Shown here: piece by piece, positions 12,901 through 25,100 of the stretch | Layout of the letters: each line of letters begins with the position of its first letter | Numbering within the stretch: position 1 is the stretch's first letter | Source of the DNA: Limnomonas spitsbergensis | Lineage: Eukaryota > Chlorophyta > Chlorophyceae > Chlamydomonadales | DNA length: 64,000 bases | Assembly (NCBI GenBank): GCA_037349105.1 | Contig: JAYJMM010000038.1 | Coordinates: 4,066,501-4,130,500, forward strand | Reading direction: 5' to 3' | Notes under the pieces: model-generated | What the model saw: only the letters and a program-made list of their open reading frames with translations | Databases searched by the model: none | Told to the model about the DNA's origin: nothing | Program-made: the position numbers and the translations under genes

Positions 12901-15900
12901 GGGCAAGATGCTAAACAAGGGGCCTATCATCAGGGAGGTCGGACCCATCCGCCAGTTTGCTCACTCGCCTTTTCTGTATATCCCAGGTTGTTGAACATCT
13001 CCGGGGCCATGTACATGTAGGTCCCGGTCCTCCCACTGAGATATGCCTTGGCCTAAGTGGGACAAAGGGTTGAATATAACAGAGATTTAGCCACAGAGCG
13101 ACATAGAATCGCCGAAGCAGACACATTGACTGGTTTCGACGACGTACCGTGGGCTCGAAGAATGCCTCAAGGCTGCCTGTGTGTATAACGCAACAAATAG
13201 TGTTGAACATGCTCGTGGCTTCTGACCCCCGTATGGCTGCTGACAAGTGAAGAGTGGTGAATTTTTACAGTCCAACGGAGCATCACGTTTGACATTGGCA
13301 TTCCCACATGACTGCAGATGTAGGTGTGCCCATGCGCCTGCCAACATGGGACCATGCCACTATGCCAGATGTAAAACCCGTGCCAGAGAACGGGGACCCA
13401 ACCGGCTGATTAATCTCGGGCAGAGGCAGGGCGAAGCATGATGCAGTGAATAACAAACATGAATCCAACAATGCCATCCTAGACTTAATATCAAGACGGC
13501 CAGCAAAGGAAGATATCATTTCCTCCGATTCTGCCTGCGGCCGCTGGCCAGCTATCATTTCCATGGGAAGAAAAGCATGCGCCTTCTTCCCTAGCCTACC
13601 CGCCGAACTGCTCATCCCCTAGCCCGCCTGACCTTTGGCAAATTCAACGGCTTGTATCTGCTGCTGGGCTCAGGGGTCTTTGACCGCGGGTTCAGGGACC
13701 ACTTGGACAGCGAGTTCCTGGCAGACATCTTCGTGGAGAGGCGACATGATGTGTCAGCGTCATCCGCCAGTCCCATCAGCTTGTCGTCCAGCACCTTATT
13801 CTCAATGTTGTCCACACTGCAAGGGGAACAGGTGGAGAGCCAGATATTCATCAGGGCTGCAAGGGGGGTAGACAGCAGGCAGGGGAGCGGATCTATATCA
13901 GGGCTGCACGGGAGACAGGTGGAGATCCGGATCTATATCAGGGCTGCAGGGGAGACAGGCAGCAGACAGGTAGAGATCCGGATCTATATCAGGGCTACAC
14001 GGGAGACAGGCAGCAGACAGGGGGCTGACTGCCTGGGTGGCCAGTGATATCAGTCAATAAAGAGAACCCCTGCTGCAAACTTGCCCCCCCAGCCAAGTAC
14101 TGGTCCAGGTCTTGTCCCCATGGACCCACAAATAACCTCTCAGTGACCTGCTGAAGGTGGTCTGGTACGCATTATAATAAACTCTGTTGCCCTGCATCCC
14201 CCCCTGGTGCAGAGCACAGCACGTGCACGGTGCCTGGTTATCTCCAATGGAGCGTGGATGCTGCTGCCAGGTGGATAAAGGCAGAGGCGCTCGGCCCAGC
14301 TCCAACTAGTGCGGGGGCAACATCCTTGGAATCCACCCATAACCTTCATCACGGAAATCTCCAGTCTAGGGCCCCCCTTCCCCTTCCCCTCCCCACCTTC
14401 ACCTCCCTCTCCCCCCCCTTCCCACCCTCTGCCCCTCTCCCCCTCCCCTCTCATCAAATATCACTCACGCCTGGCTGCGCTTCTCATTCTTCTTGATGCC
14501 GGCAGGAAGGAGGTCCTTCTTTTTTGCAAACGCAACGAGGCCAAAGTCCTGGGAGAGGCATCAGGAGAAATGGCATCAGGCAGGGGCTCTTGGTAAATGT
14601 GGGGCCAAGACAATGGTTTCCAGGGCCTCAAGATGAGGAACACCCGCAAGCTAGAGCTATATAGCCTTTGCCTCTCCCACTATACCGAGGCTGTGGAGAC
14701 AGGCGCTCAGGGTCACACCTACATCCCGACTGCTCCATCCACAGACCACAGCACACATCTGGCCATGATGTAGCACCTAGGGCAGTGCCCGGCATGCCCA
14801 TGCCTAGCTGGGACAGTACACTGACCCATCGACAGACCACAACACACATCTGGCCAAGGTGTCGCACCTCTTCAGTCAAGAAGGCGGATTATACCATTTG
14901 CATCAAGGTTGGCCTTTCAAAACATCAAAAATAAATATCAAGATTTTGTACTTTTTATGTCAAAAGCTTCTGTTTTATTTTTAACTTTATTTTATAAGCA
15001 GATATTTTACCGATCGTTTACAGTACTCAGTGTTTTATACGGTTTTTTAAGACAAGTATTTCTGATGTAGAATTTTACTTACCGGTATTCAAGAATGTCG
15101 TTTTTATCATAATTTATCTCTAATTACGCTGTGCCATCAGGTCCTGGCGCAGCCCACAACTCATCCTCCCATGCATCAGGGTCCCAGGCCTCACAAGGGC
15201 CGCACATTCTCCCATGCACTAGGCCCAGCAGCAACCATGTTTGCAGGCTGGGCTGCCAATGCACCCATTACCCCGCACATGGCTGCGCACAATGCGAGTG
15301 GCCATGCTGACCCTGGCCCAAGTAAGCCTGCCTGTCTGAGGCACATTGTTTTAGGGTCCAGGATCTTATCATCTCACGCCCCTAGTTCTATATGAGCTAT
15401 ATCCCATTTATCAGGGTGCAGGACTTCGGACTCTGATGCCGCACGCCCTCCCCCCCATGCGTGACCTCACCCCCAGCTTGGCATCCTGAGTAGCCCTGTT
15501 GGTGCCCTTCAGAAGGATGTTCTCCAGCTTCAGGTCACGGTGAATCACCTGAGGGAGGGGTACAGGACAAAAGCTCACCGGTACTGTCAAGCAATCCTCC
15601 TTTGCCCAGCAGAGTACCCACTGACAAGGTGAAATTCCATTCGCCGCGCACACGGTCTCCAGCCAGAGCTGTGGAGGGCTCAGCCGAGGATTACATCCTA
15701 GCGTTGTTGACATCGGGTTTATAAGCGGCTCTGAAGCCAGATGATCCCAGCCCCGAATCCCTGGGCCACCAGTGCACAGCAGGGCGGTTGAATTTATTGG
15801 GGCTGCATCTCCCACCACAGGAAACTCGCACAAAAAACAATGAACACAGACACAAAGCTCGATGATCTAAAGTCAGGCATGGGTGGATATTGCTTGTGGC

Positions 15901-18900
15901 TGCCAGTGGCTGCTTGTTGCACCTTTTAATGTCTGGTATGGTCGTAACGGTTTAGGGTTCAGAGAACAGCCTTGGAAGAGGAGCGCGCCCCAGCCACCGA
16001 AACCCTCTCATAAGCAGCACTCTACACTTTGAGCACAGAGATTGCAGACAGTCTCCATATAAAGCGGAGATGTGGTGAGTCGTTCCCTGAAACGCTGCTA
16101 ACACTGTCCCAGACCGCCATGTGGTCACCCCAGCCAAATGTCCCCTCCTGGTGCTGTCTGCTGTCAGGTTTTCATCGCAGATCAACCAGGCTTTGACGAA
16201 GACAGGCGTGACCACGCGGCCAGCAGGCATCGTGGGCATTGACTGTTCTAGCAGCAACCTGAACTGTGAAGTTACACCGGACCCTTGGCCCGACAGCTGA
16301 CCCCGTGTCAACCACCGCTACCAATTGTCACCTCCTTTCCCTCAATCAACACACCCATCCCTTTGCTTCCCCATTCCTATCTTCAAAGAGATCCGCGACC
16401 TGTCCTTCGTTGACCTACCCGCTGCCTGTTGCACCGCACTCACCAGGGGCTTGACGTCGTGGAGGTATGCCAGCGCCTCGGCGATGTTGATGCACCAGCG
16501 CAGGGCATCCACATGGCGGTACACCACCCTAAGGGGGGCAAGGGTGCGGGTCAGGTTTTTGGGGAGGGGCAAGGTTGGGGGGGCAGGGTTGCGGGTCATA
16601 GATGGGAGGGGGAGGGGGAGGTGAAGGGGGCAAGGGAGGGGCGGGGGAGCAGGTCAGGGGCGGGGAAGGGGGAGGGGGGGGGGGCGGGGGAGCAGGTCAG
16701 GGTAGGGGTAGGGGTAGGGGTAGGGGTAGGGGTAGGGGAAGGGGAAGGGGTAGGGGTAGGGGTAGGCAAGGTTGGAGGCAAGGTTATGGGTCATGAGAGA
16801 TGGTAAGGTAAAGCAAGGGGGCAGGGCTGAGGGCTAGGCACCTGAGTCGAGAAATCCACAATAAATGATCCTCGTGGAGGCACCGCCAACAAACAAACAA
16901 TATTAAGGGTGGGTTCGCGCCACCCGGGTAAGTTTTCCTCCACGCTGTGTTCATGCGTTTTCATGCATTGCCAGGGCAGGTCCAATTTGAAGGTTACGGT
17001 CAGGACTCAGAATTCACTACATGACAGTGGCTGAGCTCCTCTGACGGTCTGAGGGCCAAGGCCTCTCACCAAGTCATCAGCCCTGCGCTTGTCGGCTGAC
17101 AGGCTTGAACCCCCCAAAAGGTTCAACCCTCATGGTACTATCATATCCACGTTGCGGAGGTCTCCTCAGTCCTCACGCTCACCATCCCTTGTACTCAGGC
17201 TTGAGAAAGCAGGTCAGAGGGCAACACCAGCATCCAACTTAGCAATCAAGATACCCCCTCCCACACATCCACTCCACCCCTCACTCGTGCAGCTCCTATA
17301 TCTGCTTTGCGACCAAGCCTCTCAGTGCACCACCCTTCCCTCAATTACCCACACCCATCTTAAAAGCCATCCTCAGCATCCAGGCGCTAGTGCACTGTTG
17401 CCTACTTGTGCATCTCCTTCATCTGATCCATGACCATGTGTTTCAGTGTGCCCCCTTGCATAAGCTCGGAGGCCAGGAAGATGGAGGAGCTGCGCTTGGC
17501 TTCACTGGAGGTATCGGTGCTCCCGATCCCGATGTAGCCCACGATGTTAGGATGATTCAGCTTACGCATGAGGGAGATCTGAGCAGAAGGCAGAGGAGAG
17601 AGGGGAAGGGATGCTGAACATGCAGCAGAAAGGAAGGAAGTACTCCAGGCTTGAGGGGCCAAACAGCATGAAATACTGCTGCATTTATTTGTATTTTTAT
17701 CTTACAACACCGGTGCCAAAATGTTATTTTACGAATATTTGTTTTTTAGTAATACTCGTGCCCCTGCTCGTGCCCCTGCCATACATGGTGAATGCATGGT
17801 TCTTCTTGCTCGGGTGGGACGACGAGATGCGACATCACCAGACAACAGTAACAAAGGTGAAGGGGATTGGATTGAAGGTTTGGCTTGAGGCTCAAAGGGT
17901 TAAAATACCGTCAGGTTGAAATACCGAAGGAGTCAAAGGCAGGCGCGAGGGTGCCACAGAGCGACTGCTGCTGCCTTTGCTGCCACCGCTACGTCTCATC
18001 CCTGTTGCTGCTACTGCCGACCTTACTACTGCTGGTACTTTGGTCTGCCGCCAAGCAATCTCAACCCAGCCACAACATGTCGTCACTCAACTGACACATC
18101 TCAGCAGTAGCACGCTGCCACGGCCAGGTGCCCAGTGTTGGCGCTCCACCCCACCCCCAGTTATAACGTTGAAGCAGACATCTGACCTGTTTTGAGCTCC
18201 ATACCCAAACCTCACTCACAAATGGCTTGTAATGCTCCTCAGGGCAGGCTCTACTAGCAGTGGTACTGGTACACCCTCAGCCCTAACCTACATACCTCGG
18301 CCATGAAGGACTCCAGGTCCTCATCCGAGGTGATGATGGGCTTCAGCTTCTTGACCGCCACCTCGAAGGAAGCGGCGCCAGATTTGGGCGAGTAGGTGCA
18401 CTGCTCCACAACGGCGAAAGCGCCCTCGCCTGAATAGACAATCGAAGTGGGAAGGCAATTAAAGGGGGCTCCAGTACCAAAGACATGATTTGCCTTCCTT
18501 GGGCAGCCAGAAAGTATTGCTTCTAATGCTGCCCTGCAAACTGTCGACCAAGCTCTTAATTCCCGACTGAAACTGGCGTCGACAACCGATAAATAGTAAA
18601 ACCATGGATCCCTCAACCCCAAACAGCCTTAATTATGAGGGATTACAATTTACACTGAGTACTAGGCATCAGACTTAATGATCCTGAAGGTAGGGGTTTA
18701 GGGTTGTACCTGCGGGCTACATTCAGGGTGCAGGAAATGAGTTGTGTGGCTTCAGGGTGCAAGATTTGGGACTTTCGCTCTTTGTTCATCACGGCTTGCA
18801 ACCTTGCAACCATCCTCCATGCCCCAAAGCAGAGTTAATAACAGCCTGATCATCTCAGGCAGTCGTTGCCATATGTGCCTTCCTTTCCTCGTCCTGGCTC

Positions 18901-20511
18901 CACGCAATGCCTGCACGCAAATCCTACACTGGGCTCCACAATTGCTTCACATACAGTCCGGTCAGTTTATGCTCTCTCTGCTTGCACGGTCTGCAGTGCA
19001 CGGCCCCTTCGAAAAAGGCCATTGGATGGATGCGTATTGTGCGTCCCCCCCCTTCATGTTCTCCTCCTCTGCGCCCATGTCTTCGTTTCGGCTCACCTAG
19101 CTTCTTGACGGTCTTGAGCTGCGACATCTCAATCTCGTTGATGCCGTGTTGGTCACGCAACGTGGCAAAGCCGGAGGCCACGGCTATGCCCAGGGCAACC
19201 TTCCGATGGGCTTTCTTCCTGGGAATCAAAAGTTTGAAGGCCAAGGGTTGAGGGTATGCAGTAATGCAATATATGCTGCCATGATGAGAGCAGCCATGAG
19301 GCATCGTGGGTAGGGACTGGCAGTGGAGTGTGGTTGATTGCAGCTAGTCAAAGCATGGGAGTACTGAAGTGGAATATGTGGGAGGCATGTATGGCTGTTA
19401 ATGCATGCAAGTAACTAATGCCAATGCATGTCATTCAGTCATTCATTCATTCATTCATTCATTCATTCATTCATTCAGTCAGTCAGGCAGGTACCGCATG
19501 GATGCCCATGTATAGAAGCTTATAAATAACTGAAGGCCTTCGACAGGAGGTAAGAATGGTGAGATGAATCAAACTACAGTGTTAGGCGCGTTTGATGTTA
19601 GAGGGCTCGGCTTCAGAGGTCCACGAGTGTTGGCATTATTATCACACATGATTGCTTGCAGCAGGTTATGGAGGGTGCGAGACAAGGAAGTGTGAGATGC
19701 AGGTTCGGTCAAATGTGCATCTGCATGGCTCATATTTTGCCAACATGCTATGTCCAGCCTACACCGAGAAAAAGCATCGATGCTAATAGAGCATCGGATA
19801 TAAGCAAGCAGTCGAAGGATTGAACTATGTTCCTTGCAACTCGAAATATGTGACATGCACTCCACAACCCGCATGGTGGTAAAACATTAGGAACATCTTC
19901 ACTCTCCAGGGGGAATATTTTGCTATGTTAAGATGTTTCATATGCGTGATGTGATAAGCTACCGAGGAAATCTGACGACTTCAATCACTCATGTTGTGAT
20001 TTGAAGCCAGACCCAAGGAGGACACGCATGGCTGCATGAGCGCATAACCGGAGCACATGCATGCAAAATATTGCTGGAGGCTGCATGATTTTTAGTGCAT
20101 GCTGAGAGCTGGAGAGAGGATGGCGCAGCATGAAACCAAGTCCAATAGAGGTTGAGACAGGGGACGAGCCACGTGCGTGGGCGGCTTTTTGCAAGGGCAT
20201 AATCCCGTGACGCACCATCTGTCACGTGGCGACGAGGATATGACTTCATCAGGCTTTGAAGGCGCGCAGTCGACCATACCAGCTTTCACCAAAGCGGGGA
20301 TCGGGGCAGCAGCAGGCGACGAGGAAAGCGCTGGCGAGTCCCCATGTGCGGCTGACACCGGCGTGGGCAGGGTCGAGCCCACAGGTTCCACATTCGATGG
20401 TGCCTTGTCCTCAGCAACTGGTTCAGTCATTGGGTCAGGGTCTGCCGTATCCTTAATAACAACATCGACGCCTTCTAAATCGCTCATTCCCGCTGCTGGC
20501 CGGCTTGCCAT
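6953..20511 (-). CDS. Protein kinase of TKL/MAPKKK-like type, 13 exons, 515 aa
   Basis: Exons (5' to 3'): 20511-20216, 19218-19097, 18429-18296, 17578-17406, 16528-16444, 15548-15471, 14548-14469, 13816-13633, 13052-12969, 9386-9340, 8939-8856, 8027-7950, 7055-6953. All phases match and the total is 1548 nt. Residues 1-98 are acidic, Pro/Ser/Ala-rich and probably disordered. The kinase domain follows: Gly loop LGEGAFAVV (about 139-147), VAVKKL with Lys166, helix-[18 protein letters not shown] with Glu184, HRDLKLEN with Asp275, DFGL 297-300, YMYMAPEM with Glu402, [16 protein letters not shown], and [11 protein letters not shown] near the end. All catalytic residues are present, so an active Ser/Thr or dual-specificity kinase is expected. 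The DFG-to-APE segment is 106 residues because exon 8 adds 61 Ser/Lys/Arg-rich residues. Two introns (after exons 9 and 12) use GC donors (aag|gcgagt). Substrate and pathway are unknown. Confidence 0.87.
7100..7949. other. Last introns of the kinase gene (no extra exon seen)
   Basis: 7056-7949 is the final GC-AG intron between the VPQE and RPSM coding segments. No tandem repeat or other gene was recognised in it. Confidence 0.55.
8155..8446. repeat. 11-bp perfect microsatellite-like array (tcatgcactag), about 26.5 copies
   Basis: An essentially perfect head-to-tail 11-mer containing the palindromic hexamer ACTAGT once per unit. It lies in the kinase intron 8028-8855. Because 11 is not a multiple of three and the unit contains TAG, it cannot code for a long repeat peptide. 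The lack of divergence points to recent expansion or ongoing homogenisation. Confidence 0.98.
8765..8795 (+). repeat. Isolated fragment of the 60-bp satellite
   Basis: The sequence cccgcgccaggcacgacttt, followed by gg instead of gc and then cttg, matches half a satellite unit from 1-5333 in the same orientation. It is flanked by repeated cagtccccctgtccccc blocks and sits in a kinase intron, more than 3 kb from the array. Confidence 0.8.
8930..9090 (-). repeat. Degenerate triplication of the exon-11 3' splice region
   Basis: Reading the minus strand, three copies of a motif resembling aaggtatatgatg follow each other (near 9080, 9000 and 8940), each preceded by tcctc/ctcatcac-rich sequence. 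The last copy supplies the acceptor of kinase exon 11 (AG at 8941-8940). The upstream copies sit in the intron as decoy acceptor-plus-exon starts. Confidence 0.6.
9716..9745. repeat. gaattcccccc boundary-like motif (left)
   Basis: Two C-tracts after aatt (gaattcccccc, then aaatttcccccc, then tgc). A similar direct arrangement occurs at 12451-12492 on the other side of the nested gene, so the pair may mark the ends of the insertion. No target-site duplication was confirmed. Confidence 0.3.
10282..12384 (-). CDS. Nested transposon-like gene of unknown function, at least 3 exons
   Basis: Three open blocks on the minus strand inside the kinase intron. Block 1 starts at the ATG 12384-12382 ([16 protein letters not shown]) and is open to 11707; its end must be spliced since it runs into a stop. 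Block 2, about 11680-11450, reads [19 protein letters not shown] and is Ala/Glu-rich, ending in SPAP before a gtacat donor in phase 1. Block 3, 11129-10282, begins [14 protein letters not shown] in the matching phase and ends at a TGA. Block 3 has a helical stretch ([15 protein letters not shown] then [13 protein letters not shown]) that recalls a Myb/SANT-like DNA-binding fold, then a Ser/Gln-rich tail with [16 protein letters not shown]. No transposase or reverse transcriptase motif was seen. A part near 11270-11345 resembles sequence at 37050-37170, and 11718-11742 resembles 27279-27303, so it belongs to a dispersed family. Function is not known. Confidence 0.55.
12451..12492. repeat. gaattcccccc boundary-like motif (right)
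   Basis: gaattcccccc followed 20 bp later by gggaaattcccccccctgg. It is the direct counterpart of the motif at 9716-9745 and lies just upstream of the first block of the nested gene. Confidence 0.3.
13850..14035. repeat. Imperfect tandem repeat of about 50 bp, about 4 copies
   Basis: Repeated units around gatctatatcagggct, then gca/acacgggagacagg and cagcagacaggtag. It lies in kinase intron 13817-14468, immediately upstream (in gene direction) of exon 8, which adds the activation-loop insert. Confidence 0.85.
14380..14455. repeat. Pyrimidine-rich low-complexity tract
   Basis: cccctcccc/cttcccc-rich stretch directly after the donor of kinase exon 7 (read on the minus strand as G/A-rich). No gene is seen in it. 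Confidence 0.7.
16590..16790. repeat. G-rich intronic tract with (ggggta)n core
   Basis: Runs of gggg interrupted by ta, aa or gg, including consecutive ggggta hexamers at about 16698-16735 and again at 16746-16766. It lies in the kinase intron 16529-17405. On the + strand it has many closely spaced G4 runs and so is a strong G-quadruplex candidate on the non-transcribed strand of the gene. Confidence 0.9.
19433..19478. repeat. (attc)n tetranucleotide microsatellite
   Basis: About ten copies of cattcatt-type tetramers bordered by cagtcagt, located in kinase intron 1 (19219-20215). Confidence 0.95.
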
Positions 20512-22192
20512 TCGATTGAACGGCTGGGTATATTATGATAGAGGCGAAGGATAGCAACTCAGCGCTATACAGTAGGCTTTCAGATTGCGTATGGTGGCCG
20601 CTGACCCCAACTGGTGGCCCTGGAATCTATACACTTCGATGCACATGCGTCAACGGTTGGCTCCCGGGGGCGAAAAATAACAACTTTATATTGCTGGTAC
20701 TTGAAGCACTAGATAAGTGTCTGACGATCGGAAAGGGGCGGGGGGATCAGAATCAGAATCTCGGGTGAAGAGTACGGCGCGCATGTAGAGCCGAACACGA
20801 ACGTTCACGTTCTGCTGCCTGTCCTCCCACATGGTCCTCCCACATGGTGGCATCCACAGCACATGGTCGAGGGTTCGGATCCGCCATTCGGCCCTCACTC
20901 TCTACGTTTGCTTGCCGACCTGAAAGACCCCTCTTCGTGCTCAGCAAGGAGAGTTTGACTCGTAACGACAGGGTCCCCAGTGCACCACTTGGTATGCGAA
21001 TAGGTTGCTTGGTGAATAATAGGGACCCCATAACCATGGTTGCGGCCAGGGGGAGGGGGAGACAGGGGAAGACTGACCTGGTTGCGGCAGCCTTGCGAGA
21101 GCACTGACAGGCCCTCTTTCGAGAGGCGATTGCTCAAGTGCGGCTAGTCTGTGAGCTCAGTTTGTCATCCTTAATCCTCGCCTCTAACGGCGTTCCTTGT
21201 CCCTCCTTTCCATTTTTGTGTTCCCAGGCCTGTGAATCTGATTCGTCATTTGGACATCACAGTCACCATGGTACAGATGAAAGGAAAGGAGTGGAAAGGA
21301 AAAACGCCATTTGAAGCGTGGATCATGGAATACGGTGCAGTATGGAGTGACCAGATAGGGTAGTAACAAAGTGCGCTCACAGACCCTTATGCTGAAAGAA
21401 CCCGTAGCCGTGAAATGGATATTTTGGTGGTGGCATTCAAATCTCAGTCGTCAATAGTACCACAAGTCCGTCTTATGTGTGTGCTACCGTATGCGCTAAT
21501 CTTACATCTCCAGCCGGAATCTCAATCCGCCCCCTGGATCTGTTCAGCCCTGCTGCCCCTGCTGCCCCTGTCCCTGTCCCCCTGCTCCCGCCATGCCCCA
21601 TGATGTTTCCCTGTTTCCCTGTCCCTGTCCCTTCCGGCCGCCCCTGCCCTGCCCCTGGGCCCTGGCCTGGCTGGCCTGCCCACATTCCAACCATAAACAC
21701 AGCACTGTACCAGTAAGGCCCATACAATATACTTGGCTGTTTAGGCTAGGCCGTAGCAAATGTAGCATACCATACTAGCATCCAGTATCCCAGTCCCTCC
21801 CAAATACCGCAGTTTGTTGATGAGGCAGGCGAGGAGGCAGCAGGCATTGAGGGGGCTAATTGAAAATCCCTGTCTGATTCCTGTCAAAGTGATACAGGAT
21901 ACCCCTGCATGTCACTGTACACCAGACTAGAATACAAACCTGGATATTACCGGTACCGATTTTACATCGCCAGTGTGGCAATTTCATGGGCCCAAGCTCG
22001 GGCCCAAGGCCTGAAAGTCAAAAAACCTATTTAACCGATATGCATGTGTCCCAACCGGTACCATGTTCTTGAGGCCACGCCACAAACAATGTCACAAGTG
22101 CGTGCAGGAATGAGAAGCATTTCGTCCAGTGCCCTTCATTTGGAAAACACTCGCTCAAATTCTTGCCTCATTACCGGTACATCAATAATCCG
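20512..22192. promoter_or_regulatory. Divergent intergenic region between kinase and BTB genes
   Basis: About 1.7 kb separating two divergently oriented start codons (20511 minus, 22193 plus), so both promoters and 5' UTRs must lie here. I see no clear TATA box or named element. 21530-21670 is a C-rich, ccctg-repeated low-complexity stretch. No supported exon was recognised. Confidence 0.45.
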
Positions 22193-25100
22193 ATGGCGCT
22201 TGCGGAGGTCCTCGCGCAGTCCCCAGGCGATCTCAATCTCGAATGCGGTGATGGAACGCAGCTTCAGGTAATTCCTTTATCTAGGCTATCGCACTGAGGC
22301 ACACGTAGACCGGTTAAATTCGTTTTGGGCACCTGCAGGTGCACAAAGCCTTCCTATCCGTCGCATCGAGCGTGTTCAGCAGTGCATTCTCCAGCGAAAA
22401 CAAGCCGTGTTCGAGCATGAAGGCAAGAGGCACGGGTGCTAACTGACCGCAGCCATAAGATCTGCAGGCGCTGGCACTTATTTAAAATGCGGGCAGCAGG
22501 AATCGTCCTCATACCGAAATCCAGAGCCTGTAGGCCTTCAGGGGTGGAGTGCATCATTACGGTAACCATGTACGTGCGTTCGGCTAAGGCTTTTAGCTGT
22601 CTCTGGTTTTATCAACTAGGGTTTGGGCCTTTTGACCCCCTAGCTGAAGCCATGCCCAAGCCTCATTCCGGATCGTCACAATGGCCATGATGTAGCACCT
22701 AGGGCAGTGCCCGGCATGCACAGCTGGGGCAGTGCCTTACTGCCCATGCCTAGCTGAGACAGAAGGCATCACGTTCAGATCTGGCAGTACCTCCTTTCAG
22801 AGACCACACACCAACAGCCTACCAAGCAAGTCAGTACAGCACCTGTCACATTGTGCAGAATGCCTCTCCAGTCGAGTGTGCTCTCGAATTCATGATATCA
22901 TGGCACCCCATCCACATTGTCCAGCTGCACACCATGCTTCTGCTGCTTCTGCTGCTTCCTCTGTGGGAGGTGCTTGAAAATTATGAGGTCTGAACCAGCA
23001 TCACCAGCCTCTAAGTGCCGCACTAATCTTGCATCACCATTCCTCACACGCTCGCTCTCTAGAGATGAGGCAGGACAAAAGCCGTACCTCACGAGATGTA
23101 GTGTTGCAAGTTTGTGTACAAGGCGTACCTGCGCCTCCTGTCTCTCCATGATTGTAATGCCTGACTATCCATTCTGCCTGTCCTGTCAGGTTGAGGGCAG
23201 CCGTGAAGCCTGGACCTGCGCCTCCTGTCTCCCCATGACTGTCGTTCCTGACAAATTTTCTGCCTGTCCTGTCAGGTCGAGGGCAGCCGTGAAGCCTTGA
23301 CCTGCGCCTCCTGTCTCCCCATGACTGTCGTTCCTGACAACATTTTCTGCCTGTCCTGTCAGGTTGAGGGCAGCGGTGAAGCCTGGACCTGCGTGATGGA
23401 GATGCTTTATCCAGTGTACCCGCGGCCTGAGCTCAGCTTCAACAGGGTTGCGGCCATGCTGCGCATACTGCACATGTGAGTGTCTGACGCGTCTAGGTGG
23501 TGAATTTCATTTCATCCCTTCAAGGTGGGCGGGTGGAACTTGAGAGATATTTCCGGCTCCGGCTGTTAGATGACTGAGGGTGTACGAGGCGTGTCTGGAT
23601 GGCTGGGCTTGCGATCTGAAAAGTCTGCGACCCTCGCAGTTTCCTGTCCCACTGGCCGTCGCCGTCTTATATTCCTGATGACTTTTTACATCGCCTAGCA
23701 ACCATCTCTTATTGCTTTGGACCGTCTGTAATGGCCTGGCAGGCATCTGTTACCTGCAACCAACATTTGCAGGCGGACCAGGGTTGGAACCAACAAGTAG
23801 AGAGCTGTGTCCCACCAGCTTCCTCAGAAGAAGCTCTGTTCTGCTGCGTTCTGCTGCGTCAGTCCGCGTTTCTTGGACACATCGTAGAGCCGGCTCCTAT
23901 TGCAAGCCTGACCCTCTGAAGCACATCCTCCCTGCAACCATCCGAAGAACTTTTCAAGCTCTTTTACCTACAAACCATTTCATGACCCCTTCCCTTCCCC
24001 CGCACTCCCTCCTGTCCTGCCCCCCCGTCAGGTATGACTTCAGCAGCTTTCTCAAAGAGAGCCTGGCCTTCCTCTCCAAGCACTTCCCTGATGGGCTGAG
24101 TCCCGAGCCCAACTCGCCCTGCTATATCCTGTCCTGGCTAGCGCTGGCAGATGACCTGCAGCTGCAGGAGGTGCGCGCAGGGAGGGGTATTGAAGGGGGG
24201 CGGGGGATAGGAACGTGTGACTTGTCAGGAGGGTCACCCAGAGGCCTCTGTCGCACTGGAAACATCTCTTGATGTGATGCCACAGGGTCTCCCCGGACAA
24301 ATGCACCCAGTGCCGGAGCGACGCAGCTCCGTTACTGACCGGATTTCTCCTTAGATTAGGTGCGTAACCAGATCTGGCCCAGTGCTGTTCACTCACAAAT
24401 GCACTCCACGGACCAGAGGCCTTAATAACCTGGTAACAATCTCACTCCAACAGTCAGTGTCCACACACGTACTGACCGTGCCGTGATGGGGAGATTTGGG
24501 GCGAGTTAGCGATGTGTACTTCTGGTTTGTGGTCAGTGTGGCCTGTCTTTGACCAATGCTATCAGATCGTTATGGCTTGGCCGGCGGCAGTGCCTGGTGT
24601 GGCTGAGACTTGCTGCTGGCCGTAAGTTTCCCCCTCCGGTGGAAACCTCTGGGGTAAGTGTGTGCAGACATTCTGGAGCTGGTGTTTACCCTCAAGCTCT
24701 TTTGCACTGCCTGTAGGGACTAAGTTTCAGTGTTGGACAATGTACGGTCGTGACGGTTCGCCTCTGTACGGTGACGCGCGCACTGACACGAGAATGTTAC
24801 GGTTCTTCAGTCAGAAGTGCTTGATAGTGAAACAGACCGTCTAGCGTTGCACTTGAGTTCCTTTGAAGGTGACAGAGCCCAACACTGATAGGGTTCAAGG
24901 TCGTGGCTCCTATAAAACCACAAACCTGAGCCTCACTGCTGCAACAAAGCTGATATTTTCAGGCGCCAATTTGATGCAGCCTCTGCTGTCAACCTAGCCC
25001 CCCCCCTGCTGTCTGTCCTGTGACTCAAGGCACCTAAGGTGTCCCTGCTGACCCTGCTAATCTATCCTGCCGCCTTTGCTTGAGTCAGCTCATGCTGTGC

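Larger units (their letters stand above)
9387..12968. other. 3.6-kb GC-AG kinase intron with nested gene
   Basis: Intron between exon 9 (ending GYTEK) and exon 10 (starting VDTFSFG). Continuity of this kinase subdomain-IX motif fixes the junction. The donor is aag|gcgagt and the acceptor ctgcag. The intron contains a separate minus-strand gene-like insertion at 10282-12384. Confidence 0.8.

Noticed and set aside
14469..14474. A third kinase GC-AG intron with donor cag|gcgtga after the DFG exon
   Set aside because: Inclusion of exon 13816-13633 lets the DFG exon use the canonical gc|gtgagt donor with matching phases. Kept only as a possible exon-skipping isoform.
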